Positions 15,501 to 25,060 of a DNA stretch of 64,000 nucleotides are shown here, piece by piece. Numbering within the stretch: position 1 is the first letter of the stretch; each line of letters starts with the position of its first letter. The notes below the pieces were generated by a model. It did no database searches and was not told the DNA's origin. It was given only the letters and a program-made list of their open reading frames with translations. The stretch comes from Acidobacteriota bacterium (GTDB lineage Bacteria > Acidobacteriota > Vicinamibacteria > Vicinamibacterales > UBA2999): the NCBI GenBank assembly GCA_020851565.1, contig JADZCN010000017.1, positions 1 through 64,000 of the forward strand. The letters are read 5' to 3'. Position numbers and translations under genes: made by a program.

Positions 15501-18184
15501 TCGCGTGAAGCGGCGTCGTTTCGCACGGCTTCGGCCCGCGTCAGCAGGTCGTGGCCGGCGGGGAAGTGTTGCCGCCGGATCTCCACCGCCTCTTTGGCGA
15601 ACGGCAGGGCCTCGCCTGCCCGGCCGGCGTCCATCAGCAGCTCGGCGTGCGCGAGCAGGGCCGCGGCGATGGACAGGTGACCCGCGGGCATCACGCGCCG
15701 CAGCATGTCCACGGATTGACCGGAGAGGGCCAGCGCCTCGGACGTGCGGCCGGCCCTGGCGTGGACCTGCGCCTGGAGACCGATGCTGGTGGCAATCTCC
15801 AGGTGCTCGGCGCCCAGCGTCCGGCGCTTGATCGCCAGGGAGGCCGAGAGCAACGTGGACGCCTCGGCCAGCTTGTTCCGGGACACGAGGACGCGCGCCA
15901 GGTTGTGCATGCCGCGCGCGACCGCGGGGTGTCCCTCGCCGAGCGCCTTCCGCCGGATCCCCAGGGCGTCGCGGAACATCGCTTCGGCCGCGGCGAGGTC
16001 GCCACGGTCCTCGAGCAGCGACGCGAGGTTGTTGAGGGTGACCGCGGTCTCGGGGTGGTCGTGGCCCAGCGTCCTGCGGCTGATCTCGAGGCTGGCGCGG
16101 TAGAGCGGCTCGGCCTCGTCGTACTGCTGCGTGTCGTGCAGCAGCGACGCGAGGTTGTTGTACGAGGTGCCGACGATGAAGTGGTCGGGCCCGTAGACCT
16201 GGAGCCGCATCTCGAGCGCCTCGCGCATGTAGCGCTCGGCCTCGGCGAACTTCCCCAGCTGGTTCTGCAGCTGCCCGTACTGCATGAGGGAGTTCGAGAG
16301 CAGCGGGTGCGCGGTCTTGAAGGCCGCGCGCCGGATCTCGAGCGCCTCCCTCAGGACCGGCTCGGCATCCGCGTAGCGCGCACGCCGCCGCAGCATCTGC
16401 CCGAGGTTGTTCAGCGCGACCGCGACCTGCGGGTCGCCCGCCGGCCGCACCTGCCGCCACATGGCGATGGCCGCGCGCAGCATCTCCTCGGACTCGTCGT
16501 ACCGGCCCTGCTGATCCAGCGCCAGCCCGAGCCCGTTCAGCGAGAACGCGACGGTGTCGTGCGTATCGCCGTGCCGCGCGCGGCGCATGTCGAGTGCGCG
16601 GCGATGCAGGGCCTCCCCGTCGACGTAGTTGCCTTTCTCGCGCGCCACCTCCGCCATCTCCGCGAGCGTGTCGGCGACATCGTCGTCGGGGCCCGTGACG
16701 GCACCCTCGCGGAGCCGGAGCGCGCGGGCCAGGAGCGACTCCGCCTGGTCGAAGAGCCCGAGCTGCCGGTAGACCCGGCCGATGGTGTCCATGAGCCGGC
16801 CCTGGACGGCGGGCTGGCCAGCCAGGCCACTCTCGATCTGCGCCGCACCCCGATCCAGCAGCTCGCGCGCCGTCACCGTGCCGCCCCGCGACTCGCGCGG
16901 GTCGGACACCTCGAAGATACCGACCAGGAACGACGCCACTTCCCTGGCGGCGTCACGTTCCTGCTGGGCGAGATCGCGCTCACGGGCCACGCGCGCCGCC
17001 TGCACCGACACGAGGACCGAGAAGGCGACCAGCATGAGCACGAACAGGCCGGCGACGGCAACCTCCCATCGGTGGCGCTCCACGAAGCGCCGCGCGCGGT
17101 AGGCCCAGGTGGCCGGGCGCGCGTGAATGGGCCGCCCGTCGAGGTAGCGCGAGACATCCTCGACCAGCGCCTCCACGGACCGATAGCGCCGCTCGCGGTC
17201 CTTGTGCAGCGCGGTGCCGACGATGATGTCGAGGTCCTCGTGGACGCCCGCCGCGACCGTGCTGGGGCGCGGCGCATCGGTATCGCACACGACGCGCTCG
17301 ATCTCCCGGGCGCTCAGCGTCGTGAACGCGTGCGGCCGACGCCCGGTCATCAGCTCGAAGAGCAGCACGCCCAGGGCATAGACGTCGGTGGCCGTCGTGA
17401 CGGCCTCGCCCCGCACCTGCTCGGGCGAGGCATAGTCGGGCGTCAGCATCCGCATGCCCGTCAACGTCCGCGCCGACAGCTCGGGATCGTCGGAATCCAG
17501 CAGCTTGGCGATGCCGAAGTCCAGCAGCTTGGGCGTGCCGTCCGCCGTCACGATGATGTTCGAGGGCTTGATGTCCCGGTGGACGATCAGGTGGCGGTGC
17601 GCGTGGCCGACGGCTTCGCAGACCACGAGGAAGAGCCGTAGCCGCTCCTCGATGGTGAGGTCCTGCTCGCGCGCGTGCACATCGATCGGCCGGCCCTCGA
17701 CGTACTCCATGACCAGGTAGGGCCATCCATCGCCCGTGGTTCCTCCGTCGACGAGGCGCGCGAGGTTGGGGTGCTGGAGCGAGGCGAGGATCTGCCGCTC
17801 GGCCCGGAACCTCCGGACACGCTCCTGGTCGAGCAGGCCGCGGACGACCTTGATGGCCACGCGCTGCTCGAAGGCGCCGTCGGCCCGCTCTCCGAGGTAG
17901 ACCGTTCCCATGCCGCCCTGGCCGATCTCCGCGATGAGGCGGTACGGGCCCAGTCGCTGTTCGCCGGGACCTGACGCGGCGGAGGCCACTGCGCGAATGG
18001 CTGCGTCCACCGCCTGCTCCATCTCGCCGGCATCGTGGGCGTCAGCGTCCAGCATCGAGAGCACGAGGCCAGCCATCTCCTCGTCGTCGGCGCCGGCGCG
18101 GACCGCAGTGGTGCGCTCCGCCGCCGGCAGCGCCGCGGCGCGTTCGAACAGTGACTCCACGCGCGCCCAGCGTTCGGGAGTCAT
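15491..18184 (-). CDS. Transmembrane Ser/Thr protein kinase with C-terminal TPR array
   Basis: An 897-residue Hanks-type kinase. The kinase domain (about residues 80-345) has the Gly loop GQGGMGTVYLGE, the VAIK lysine, the catalytic HRDIKPSNI and the DFG magnesium site. A transmembrane helix near residues 375-395 (VAVAGLFVLMLVAFSVLVS) is followed by about ten TPR-type repeats (NNLGQMLRRRARYADAEPVL and similar). The ATG lies 1 bp after the stop of the ECF sigma gene, so the two are coupled. In Acidobacteriota such kinase/sigma pairs are frequent; here both follow sucAB directly. Targets are unknown. Confidence 0.92.
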   Translation of the reverse strand: MTPERWARVESLFERAAALPAAERTTAVRAGADDEEMAGLVLSMLDADAHDAGEMEQAVDAAIRAVASAASGPGEQRLGPYRLIAEIGQGGMGTVYLGERADGAFEQRVAIKVVRGLLDQERVRRFRAERQILASLQHPNLARLVDGGTTGDGWPYLVMEYVEGRPIDVHAREQDLTIEERLRLFLVVCEAVGHAHRHLIVHRDIKPSNIIVTADGTPKLLDFGIAKLLDSDDPELSARTLTGMRMLTPDYASPEQVRGEAVTTATDVYALGVLLFELMTGRRPHAFTTLSAREIERVVCDTDAPRPSTVAAGVHEDLDIIVGTALHKDRERRYRSVEALVEDVSRYLDGRPIHARPATWAYRARRFVERHRWEVAVAGLFVLMLVAFSVLVSVQAARVARERDLAQQERDAAREVASFLVGIFEVSDPRESRGGTVTARELLDRGAAQIESGLAGQPAVQGRLMDTIGRVYRQLGLFDQAESLLARALRLREGAVTGPDDDVADTLAEMAEVAREKGNYVDGEALHRRALDMRRARHGDTHDTVAFSLNGLGLALDQQGRYDESEEMLRAAIAMWRQVRPAGDPQVAVALNNLGQMLRRRARYADAEPVLREALEIRRAAFKTAHPLLSNSLMQYGQLQNQLGKFAEAERYMREALEMRLQVYGPDHFIVGTSYNNLASLLHDTQQYDEAEPLYRASLEISRRTLGHDHPETAVTLNNLASLLEDRGDLAAAEAMFRDALGIRRKALGEGHPAVARGMHNLARVLVSRNKLAEASTLLSASLAIKRRTLGAEHLEIATSIGLQAQVHARAGRTSEALALSGQSVDMLRRVMPAGHLSIAAALLAHAELLMDAGRAGEALPFAKEAVEIRRQHFPAGHDLLTRAEAVRNDAASRDQR

Positions 18185-18185
18185 G

Positions 18186-18761
18186 TCAGGTGGCGGGGGT
18201 GTTGTCCAGCTCGACCCTGAGCCAGGCCTTGGCCATGCGCAGCTCGCGGTCCACCGTCGCGGGGGAGACGCCCACGGCCTCGGCGGTCTCGTCGTAGCTC
18301 AGCCCGCCGAAGAAGTGCAGTTCGACGATGGCCGACTTGCGCGAGTCGAAGGTAGCCAGGCGCTCCAGGGCCTCGTGCAGATCGAGGATGTCGAGGCGCT
18401 GGTCCGGCGCGGGGAGATCCATCTTGTCGAGGCCGATCCGGATGGCATTGCCGCCCCGCTTGTCGCGCCGCCGCGCGCGGGCGTGATCCACGAGAATGCG
18501 GCGCATGGTCCGGGCCGCCACGGCCATGAAGTGCGCGCGGTCCTGGAACGAAATGTCGGCGTCCACCAGCCTGAGGTACGCCTCGTGGACGAGCGCGCGA
18601 GTCTGGAGGGTGTGATCCGGGCGCTCGGCGCGGAGGGCGCGGTGGGCCAGCGCGGCGAGCTCCTCGTACACGGCCGGCAGGAGCTGGTCCAGCGCGGCGC
18701 GGTCGCCGCCGCGCCAGGCCAGGAGCAGCATCGTTGCCGTCCGCCGGTCCCGCGACGTCAT
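18186..18761 (-). CDS. ECF-family RNA polymerase sigma factor (TIGR02999-like)
   Basis: A 191-residue sigma factor. Region 2 contains DHTLQTRALVHEAYLRLVD and FMAVAARTMRRILVDHARAR; region 4 carries a helix-turn-helix (LSYDETAEAVGVSPATVDRE). This is the pattern of acidobacterial/planctomycetal sigma-70-ECF proteins (ECF43-like) that are encoded next to Ser/Thr kinases, which are proposed to activate them instead of anti-sigma factors. The ATG at 18761 follows a GGATGAGG ribosome-binding sequence embedded in the sucB stop region. No anti-sigma gene is present. Confidence 0.88.
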   Translation of the reverse strand: MTSRDRRTATMLLLAWRGGDRAALDQLLPAVYEELAALAHRALRAERPDHTLQTRALVHEAYLRLVDADISFQDRAHFMAVAARTMRRILVDHARARRRDKRGGNAIRIGLDKMDLPAPDQRLDILDLHEALERLATFDSRKSAIVELHFFGGLSYDETAEAVGVSPATVDRELRMAKAWLRVELDNTPAT

Positions 18762-18765
18762 CACC

Positions 18766-20004
18766 TCATCCTTCGACCAGCATGAGGGTCGGGTCCTCGA
18801 TGAGCTCCTTGATGCGGACGAGGAACTGCACGGCCTCGCGACCGTCCACGATGCGGTGATCGTAGCTGAGGGCCAGGTACATCATCGGGCGAATTACCAC
18901 CTGGCCGTGGATGGCCACGGGGCGATCGGCAATCTTGTGGAGGCCGAGGATGCCCACTTGCGGCGGGTTCAGGATGGGCGTGCTCATCAGCGAGCCGAAG
19001 ACGCCGCCATTGGTGATGGTGAACGTGCCGCCCCTGAGATCTTCGAGCGTGAGCGTGCCGTCGTTCGCACGCTTCGCGAAGTCGCGGATGGCGTGCTCCA
19101 TGCCGGCAAACGACATCTGGTCGGCGTCGCGCAGCACGGGCACGACGAGCCCGCCCTCGGCGCCGACGGCCATCCCGATGTCGTAGTAGTGCTTGTAGAC
19201 GATCTCGTCGCCCTGGATCTCGGCGTTGATGGCCGGGAAGGCCCTGAGCGCGCTGATGGAGGCCCTCACGAAGAACGAGGCGATGCCGAGCCCCACGCCG
19301 TGCTGCTTGTGGAAGGCGTCCTTCCGGCGGGCGCGCAGATCCATCACGGCGCTCATGTCCACCTCGTTGAACGTGGTGAGCATGGCGGCGGTGCGCTGCG
19401 CCTCGACCAGGCGGCGCGCGATGGTGGCACGGCGCTTCGACATCCGCTCGCGCGTCTCGGCGCGCTCGCCGCGTGCGGCAGCGGGTGCCGGCGCCTTCGG
19501 TGCGGGAGCAGGGCCGGGCTCGCGTCGCTGAGCCTCCGCAGACGGAGCGGGCTGCGCCGCACGAAGGACGTCGCCCTTGGTGACGCGCGGGCCGCTGGCG
19601 GGGACGGCCTCGACCTTCATGTCGTGCGCTTTGGCCACGTTGCGCGCGGTGGGCGTGACGCGGATGTCCTCGGACGCCGATGGGGCGGGGGCCGCAGATG
19701 ACGCAGATGGCGCAGATGGGGCAGGGGCCGCAGATGGCGCAGATGACGCAGATGGGGCGGTGCCGGCGGCGGCCTCGTCCAGCACGCCCAGCACTTCACC
19801 CACCTTCACGTCCGCGCCTTCCTGGTGCGCGATGGACGCCAGCACCCCCGCGCGGTCGGCGCTCACCTCGAGGTCGATCTTCTCCGTCTCGAGCTCGACC
19901 AGCGGTTCACCGGCGGTGACGCGGTCGCCGACCTTCTTCAACCACTTCGCCACGCGGGCTTCGACAACGGACTCGCCCAGCTCGGGCACCACGATATTTG
20001 GCAT
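18766..20004 (-). CDS. sucB: Dihydrolipoyl succinyltransferase, E2 of 2-oxoglutarate dehydrogenase
   Basis: A 412-residue acyltransferase of the TCA cycle that moves the succinyl group from E1 to CoA. An N-terminal lipoyl domain carries the modified Lys in [11 protein letters not shown]. The E3-binding domain ([16 protein letters not shown]) and the catalytic domain with the active-site His/Asp in [15 protein letters not shown] follow. Between the lipoyl and E3-binding domains is an unusual Pro/Ser/Ala linker generated by an in-frame 9-bp DNA repeat (19678-19760). It lies 88 bp downstream of sucA and 4 bp upstream of the ECF sigma gene. Confidence 0.95.
   Translation of the reverse strand: MPNIVVPELGESVVEARVAKWLKKVGDRVTAGEPLVELETEKIDLEVSADRAGVLASIAHQEGADVKVGEVLGVLDEAAAGTAPSASSAPSAAPAPSAPSASSAAPAPSASEDIRVTPTARNVAKAHDMKVEAVPASGPRVTKGDVLRAAQPAPSAEAQRREPGPAPAPKAPAPAAARGERAETRERMSKRRATIARRLVEAQRTAAMLTTFNEVDMSAVMDLRARRKDAFHKQHGVGLGIASFFVRASISALRAFPAINAEIQGDEIVYKHYYDIGMAVGAEGGLVVPVLRDADQMSFAGMEHAIRDFAKRANDGTLTLEDLRGGTFTITNGGVFGSLMSTPILNPPQVGILGLHKIADRPVAIHGQVVIRPMMYLALSYDHRIVDGREAVQFLVRIKELIEDPTLMLVEG
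19678..19760 (-). repeat. In-frame CCATCTGCG (PSA) repeat inside sucB
   Basis: On the coding strand this is a degenerate array of CCATCTGCG-type nonamers, encoding about 27 Pro/Ser/Ala-rich residues (around residues 82-109) between the lipoyl and E3-binding domains. It is the same DNA family as the intergenic GCAGATGGC arrays. The 9-bp unit preserves the reading frame. Confidence 0.9.
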
Positions 20005-20041
20005 CTCAGACTCTCTGGCTATTCGTCAGCGGCCAAGCCCG

Positions 20042-20101
20042 CCCGCACCTGTTCGCACCTGCCCGCACCCGTTCGCACCCGCCCGCACCGGTTCACACCT
20101 G
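20042..20101 (-). repeat. 10-bp tandem repeat array, CGCACCTGTT type
   Basis: About six 10-bp units (plus-strand CCGCACCTGTT, CCGCACCCGTT and variants) fill the sucA-sucB gap. The last copy forms the final codons and TGA stop of sucA (QV stop, plus-strand TCACACCTG). A second array of this family lies at 43942-44008. Confidence 0.9.
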
Positions 20102-22918
20102 CTTCGACAGTACCCGGTCCGCTTCGCCCACGTCCGCCTTCTGCTCGAAGACCTGCGCGACGATCGCGCGCTGGTTGACGGCATGCCACGTGGACGAGCC
20201 TTCGGACGGGCTGGAGTTGCGGACGCGGCCGATGTAGCGCAGCGGCCAGCGGCCGTCGACGAGCTGCTCGAGGAGCGGGCGCACGAACTCCCAGGCGCCC
20301 ATGTTCTCGGGCTCTTCCTGCACCCAGCAGACGTCTCGCAGCTTCGGATACCGGTTCAGCACCGCGCGAATCTCATCGGCCGGGAACGGGTAGAGCTGCT
20401 CCACGCGGGCGAGTGCCACCGACGTGACGTCCTTGCGCGCCTCGCTGGTGGCCAGGTCCACGTGGATCTTGCCGCTGCAGAGCACCAGGCGCCGCACCTT
20501 CGCGGGCTGCTTCACCGTCTCGTCGTCGATGACGAGCTGGAAGCGCCCCTCGGCGAGCTCCGCGGGGGAGGATGCGGTGGCCGGGTGCCGCAGAAGGCTC
20601 TTGGGTGTCATCACGATGAGCGGCAGCGGGTCGGTCTCGAGCAGCCCGGCCTGCCGGCGCAGCAGGTGAAAGTACTGCGCCGCGGTCGTGCAGTTCGCGA
20701 TGCGCATGTTGGTGTCGGCGGCGGCGTTCAGGAAGCGCTCGAGCCGCGCGCTCGAGTGATCCGGCCCCTGCCCTTCGTAGCCGTGCGGCAGCAGCAGCAC
20801 CAGCGAGGGCGCCAGGCCCCACTTGGCGCGGCCCGACGTGAGGAACTCGTCGAGGACGACCTGCGCGCCGTTGATGAAGTCGCCGTACTGGCCCTCCCAG
20901 AGCACCAGGCGATCCGGCTCCTGGATGTTGTAGCCGAACTCGAACCCGATGGTCGCGTTCTCGGTGAGCGGGCTGTTGTGGATCTCGAACGCCGCGCGCA
21001 CGCTGGGAATGGACTGCAGCGGCACGTACTCGGCGCCCGTCACCGCATCGTGGTACACCGCGTGGCGGTGAGAGAACGTCCCGCGCTCCACGTCCTCCCC
21101 GGTCAGGCGGATGCCCACGCCGTCCTGCAGGATGGAGGCGAAGGCCAGCTCCTCGGCCGTTGCCCAGTCGACGGCTCGATCCGCGGGGTGGTCGAAAATC
21201 GTCTTCCGGCGCTCGCGGCCGCGCTCGAGCTTCCGGTGCACCGTGAAGCCCTCGGGGAGCCGGGAGAGCTCGGCGTTGAGCGCAGCGAGGCGCTCGAGCG
21301 GCACCGCGGTCAGCGCCCGGCGCGCCGCGCCGCGGGGCGGGACCTCCGGCAGCGGCGGGACGAAGTCCTGCTCGGGCTTCAGCGCGGCGTAGGCGTTCTC
21401 CATGGCGCCGAAGTGCTCCTGCACCAGGGCCTCGGCCTCCGCGGCGGGCACCTGGCCGCTCTCCGCGAGCCGCCGCGCGTACAACTCGCGGACCGTCGGG
21501 TGCCCGGCCACGATCTGGTAGAGCCGGGGTTGCGTGAACGCCGGCTCGTCGCCCTCGTTGTGGCCGTAGCGGCGATAGCCGACGAGATCGATCAGGAAGT
21601 CGAGCCCGAAGCGGTGGCGGTACGCCCACGCCAGGCGCGCCGCCTCGATGCACGCCACCGGATCGTCGGCGTTGACGTGCGCGATGGGGATCTTGTAGCC
21701 GCGCGCCATACCGCTGGCGTAGCTGGTGCTGTAGGACTCCTGCGGCTCGGCAGTGAATCCCAGCTGGTTGTTCGCGATGATGTGGATGATGCCGCCGACG
21801 TCGTAGCCCGGCAGCCTCGCCATGTTCAGCGTCTCGGCCACCACACCCTGCCCGGGGAACGCCGAGTCGCCGTGGATGAGGATGGCGAGGACCTGCGCCC
21901 TGCGGAAACGCGGCGGGCCCGGCTGATCGACGTCGGTCGCCGCGGCGCGGGCCATGCCAGCCAGCACCGGGTCCACGGCCTCGAGATGGCTCGGGTTCGG
22001 CGGCATCGACACCACCAGCGTTTCGGGCAGGTCGTCGCGGCGCTCCACGCGCGCACCGGCGTGGTACTTCACGTCGCCCATCCACCCGAGATCCTCCGCC
22101 CACGACCGCGGGAGCAGCGGATCCTTGAACTCCGCCAGGATCTGCGCGTACGGCTTCTGCAGGGTGTGTGCGAGCACGTTCAGCCGGCCACGATGCGCCA
22201 TGGCAATCATCACGTGCTTCACGCCGCCGGCCGCCGCGTCGTGGATGATCTCGTCGAGGACCGGGATCATCATGTCGAGCCCTTCGATCGAGAACCGCGT
22301 CTTGCCGGGGAAGGTGCGGTGCAGGAAGCGCTCGAAGCTCTCGACCTGGGTGATCCGATCCAGCAGCTCGCGGCCGTCGATGGGGTCGTGTGGCGGCCGG
22401 AACTGGCCCGATTCGACGGCCCGCCGCAGCCACTCGCGCTCCGCGGGCACGAACACCTGGTTGTAGTCGTGGCCGGTGCTGCCGCAGTAGACGGCGCGCA
22501 GCCGCTCGATGGCCTCCCAGGCGTGCGCCGCGCCACCCGCGGCCGGCCCGCCGACGATGTCGGCCGGCAGCCGCCGGAGCGTCTCCTCGGTGAGGCCGTG
22601 GGCCTGCGGGTCCAGCGACGGATCGCCGATCGGCTGGTTGAACCCCAGCGGATCGGTGTGGGCCGCCAGGTGGCCGAAGCGCCGGACGGATTCGGCCAGC
22701 GTGAACGCCGCGATGCCCGCCTTGAGGTCCGCGGCCGTGCCGGCCGTGAGGGGGGCGCCAGACCGGGTTTCCACCACGCCGTCCTCGACGGGCGGCGCCC
22801 ACCGCGCAAACGCCTGGCGCGTCGCCTCGTCCACGGACCCGGGGTCCTGCTGGTAACGTTCGTAGAGCTCCTGGACGTAGCCGGCGTTGGCCCCGGTAAA
22901 CTGGTCCCACGGGTTCAT
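20093..22918 (-). CDS. sucA: 2-oxoglutarate dehydrogenase E1 component
   Basis: A 941-residue thiamine-diphosphate enzyme that decarboxylates 2-oxoglutarate and transfers the succinyl group to the lipoyl arm of SucB. Diagnostic blocks include the N-terminal NPWDQFTGANAGYVQELYER, the E1 core HRGRLNVLAHTLQKP, the ThDP motif GDSAFPGQGVVAETLNM...NNQLGFT, YRRYGHNEGDEPAFTQP and the C-terminal DCTTAAQYF-type transketolase block. The length is typical. AGGAAGG precedes the ATG at 22918. The stop codon is provided by the adjacent tandem repeat. Lipoamide dehydrogenase is encoded separately at 40.1 kb. Confidence 0.96.
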   Translation of the reverse strand: MNPWDQFTGANAGYVQELYERYQQDPGSVDEATRQAFARWAPPVEDGVVETRSGAPLTAGTAADLKAGIAAFTLAESVRRFGHLAAHTDPLGFNQPIGDPSLDPQAHGLTEETLRRLPADIVGGPAAGGAAHAWEAIERLRAVYCGSTGHDYNQVFVPAEREWLRRAVESGQFRPPHDPIDGRELLDRITQVESFERFLHRTFPGKTRFSIEGLDMMIPVLDEIIHDAAAGGVKHVMIAMAHRGRLNVLAHTLQKPYAQILAEFKDPLLPRSWAEDLGWMGDVKYHAGARVERRDDLPETLVVSMPPNPSHLEAVDPVLAGMARAAATDVDQPGPPRFRRAQVLAILIHGDSAFPGQGVVAETLNMARLPGYDVGGIIHIIANNQLGFTAEPQESYSTSYASGMARGYKIPIAHVNADDPVACIEAARLAWAYRHRFGLDFLIDLVGYRRYGHNEGDEPAFTQPRLYQIVAGHPTVRELYARRLAESGQVPAAEAEALVQEHFGAMENAYAALKPEQDFVPPLPEVPPRGAARRALTAVPLERLAALNAELSRLPEGFTVHRKLERGRERRKTIFDHPADRAVDWATAEELAFASILQDGVGIRLTGEDVERGTFSHRHAVYHDAVTGAEYVPLQSIPSVRAAFEIHNSPLTENATIGFEFGYNIQEPDRLVLWEGQYGDFINGAQVVLDEFLTSGRAKWGLAPSLVLLLPHGYEGQGPDHSSARLERFLNAAADTNMRIANCTTAAQYFHLLRRQAGLLETDPLPLIVMTPKSLLRHPATASSPAELAEGRFQLVIDDETVKQPAKVRRLVLCSGKIHVDLATSEARKDVTSVALARVEQLYPFPADEIRAVLNRYPKLRDVCWVQEEPENMGAWEFVRPLLEQLVDGRWPLRYIGRVRNSSPSEGSSTWHAVNQRAIVAQVFEQKADVGEADRVLSKQV

Positions 22919-22989
22919 AACCTTCCTATCTTAGCGAAGGCCCTGACCCTATTCACGAATCCAACACATACCTCCCATTACACAAGCTC

Positions 22990-23424
22990 ATGCATCCACG
23001 ACCGACCTACGACGATGCCAACCTCATCCTCCGGCTCTACGAGATGCGCCGCGAGGACCGCATGCGCCAGGCCCGCGCCTGGTTCACCGCCAAGTGCAAG
23101 GGCGTGCAGACCTACGAGGACCTGCTGAAGCTGGCCCCGGCCGGGACGGACGAGAACGCCTCGTACCGGATGGTGATCACCTACTGGGACATGGTCTCTT
23201 CGTTCATCGTCACCGGTATCCTGCACAAGGAGCTGTTCTTCCAGTCAGGGCGCGAGCTGCTGCTGGTGTGGGAGCGGGTGCGCGATCTGCTGCCGTCGCT
23301 GCGCGAGGCCTACAAGGACCCGGGCTACCTGAAGAACCTCGAGACGGTGGGCACCGAGTTCGCGGCCCACCTGAACGCCCATGGGCCGCAGGCGTACGAG
23401 GCGTTCCTCAAACGCGTGAAGTGA
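22990..23424 (+). CDS. Conserved hypothetical protein, DUF4760-like
   Basis: A 144-residue, mainly helical cytosolic protein. Features include LILRLYEMRREDRMRQARAW at the N-terminus, an internal YRMVITYWDMVSSFIVTGIL and a Leu/Glu-rich helix LLVWERVRDLLPSLREAYKD. This pattern resembles the DUF4760 group, whose function is not known. It is divergent from sucA with a 71-bp gap and is followed by a long tandem-repeat region. The ATG at 22990 has no strong ribosome-binding site. Confidence 0.65.
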   Translation: MHPRPTYDDANLILRLYEMRREDRMRQARAWFTAKCKGVQTYEDLLKLAPAGTDENASYRMVITYWDMVSSFIVTGILHKELFFQSGRELLLVWERVRDLLPSLREAYKDPGYLKNLETVGTEFAAHLNAHGPQAYEAFLKRVK

Positions 23425-23442
23425 ACGAAGAGGGGCCGCAGA

Positions 23443-23654
23443 AGCAGGCCGCAGATGGGACGCAGATGGGACGCAGATGGCGCAGAGCCGCAGATGGCGC
23501 AGATGACGCAGACGGGGCAGTAGGCTGCAGATACGCAGACGGGGCAGTAGCCGCAGATACGCAGATGGGGCAGTGCCGCAGATACGCAGATGGGGCAGTG
23601 CCGCAGATACGCAGAAGTGGCCGCAGATGACACCGATGACGCAGATGGGTTACA
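23443..23654 (+). repeat. Long GCAGATGGC-type tandem array, left arm
   Basis: About 210 bp of 9- and 11-bp GCAGAT-containing units (GCAGATGGC, GCAGATGAC, CCGCAGATACGCAGA) follow the stop of the DUF4760-like gene in its sense orientation. With the oppositely oriented array at 23696-23790 it forms a large inverted repeat around a 40-bp non-repetitive centre. Confidence 0.9.
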
Positions 23655-23695
23655 GGTAAGCCTCCCAAGCCTGCCGGAACTCAGACGACGCGTTA

Positions 23696-23790
23696 TCTGT
23701 GTCATCTGCGCCATCTGCGGCTGCTACGCCATCTGCGTTCATCTGCGTCATCTGCGTCCGGTCTGCGGCCCATCGGCGTTGGTCATCTGA
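23696..23790 (-). repeat. GCAGATGGC-type tandem array, right arm (inverted)
   Basis: Plus-strand text is CATCTGCGC-like, so on the minus strand it is GCAGATGGC, in sense orientation downstream of the Omp85 gene. The end of that gene (codon AGA followed by TGA) appears to be part of the outermost repeat unit. The whole 23425-23782 gap therefore consists of two convergent arrays and contains no gene. Confidence 0.88.
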
Positions 23791-25060
23791 GTCGAACACC
23801 GAAGGTCGCGTGCGCGTTCGGCCGGCCTCGTCCCTCACGCCAGCCGACGTCCACGCCCAGGGTGAAGACAGTGGCATTGACGAAAGCACCGACACCGTAG
23901 CCCCAGTACAGGGGCTGATCCGCCAGCGTCTCCCCTGCCGCGTACGCGACGGCACGGTCGGCGAACAGTTTCACGCCGAAGCGGCCGATATCGAGCGGCG
24001 AGGTGAGGGGCACGATGAGCTCGGTGGAGAAGGCCACCATGTTGTCGCCGGCGAACTGCCCCACGCGGTAGCCGCGGAGCGAAGGGCCGCCGCCGACGAG
24101 CGCCTGCTCGAAGACGGGAAGCGCCCGCGACGCGGCGACCGACTGTGCGCGCAGGGCCAGCACGGCCTGGCGCACGAGGCCGACGTAGCCGCGGGCGTCC
24201 ACCGTGACGCGGCGTGCCGAGAGCGCGGCCCCCGGCGCCGCGCTCGCGCCGAGCGATTCGGATCCGAACCCGAGACGCTCGATCCCCAGCGAGACGAACA
24301 CGGCGTTTCTCGGCAGCGCCGGGTCCACGCGGGTGTCCAGCGTCACGTCGGCGCCGACCGTAGTGAGCCGGTCGTCGATGGCGCCGAAGGACACCTCCGA
24401 GAGCCGGGTGCCGGCCCCGGTGCGCAGCCAGGGGAGCGGCGCGCTCTCGACGCGCGCCCAGAGCGTGCGGCGCACGTCGCCCAGCTCGAAGTGCGGGTTC
24501 TCGCGGCGGGCGATGCCCCCGCCGCCGACCACCCTCGCCAGCGCGTGTCCCGTGAAGCTCCGCTCCAGCTCCACCTGCGCCTGGCGCTCGCCGCCCCACG
24601 TGAGCGGGACCGAGATGCGGCTCCGCGGGCCGAGGCGGTCCACGAAGCTCACGCGCGCGCCATAGGTGAACCCGTAGCCCTCGCGGAACTCGACGACGGG
24701 GAGCCACATGCCGCTCGCCGTGAGCCGCTTCATGGGCCCCGGCGTGAGATCGTCCTCGGAGACGCCGGCATGCTCGTCCACGACAATCACGAGCAGCACG
24801 CGCGTGGGATCGTCGATCGACAGGAAGCGCTTGCGGACGTCCACGCCGGCGAAACGGCCGCTCTGCCGCAGGCGCTCGCCAACGGCGGTGATCAGCGCGT
24901 CGGTCGCCGGCTGGCCCGTCACGTCACCGGCGATGGCCAGCACGTCGTCGGTCGGCGTCGTGTGATTGCCGTGGACCACCACCGACGCGATGCGCTCCAC
25001 CTGCGGCAGGGGAGCCGCCGCCATCACCTGCGCGGCGAGCACGAGGGCCAGGACGGTCAT
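23783..25060 (-). CDS. Omp85-superfamily outer membrane protein (POTRA + barrel)
   Basis: A 425-residue protein with a signal peptide (MTVLALVLAAQVMAAAP). One POTRA-like domain (VERIASVVVHGNHTTPTDDV) and a short linker lead into a 16-strand-type surface-antigen barrel containing the family signature GGGPSLRGYRVGQFAGDNM and an aromatic C-terminal strand (NAHATFGVRLR). It is shorter than BamA (one POTRA, not five), so it is more like a small TamA/patatin-type Omp85 and may secrete or insert a specific partner. The ATG overlaps the upstream gene's stop as ATGA, so the two are coupled. Confidence 0.8.
   Translation of the reverse strand: MTVLALVLAAQVMAAAPLPQVERIASVVVHGNHTTPTDDVLAIAGDVTGQPATDALITAVGERLRQSGRFAGVDVRKRFLSIDDPTRVLLVIVVDEHAGVSEDDLTPGPMKRLTASGMWLPVVEFREGYGFTYGARVSFVDRLGPRSRISVPLTWGGERQAQVELERSFTGHALARVVGGGGIARRENPHFELGDVRRTLWARVESAPLPWLRTGAGTRLSEVSFGAIDDRLTTVGADVTLDTRVDPALPRNAVFVSLGIERLGFGSESLGASAAPGAALSARRVTVDARGYVGLVRQAVLALRAQSVAASRALPVFEQALVGGGPSLRGYRVGQFAGDNMVAFSTELIVPLTSPLDIGRFGVKLFADRAVAYAAGETLADQPLYWGYGVGAFVNATVFTLGVDVGWREGRGRPNAHATFGVRLR

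Noticed and set aside
19577..23128. Long plus-strand frame antisense to sucA and sucB
   Set aside because: It contains no recognisable motifs and has a shadow-like Arg/His/Ala-rich composition, whereas the minus strand has complete enzyme motifs.
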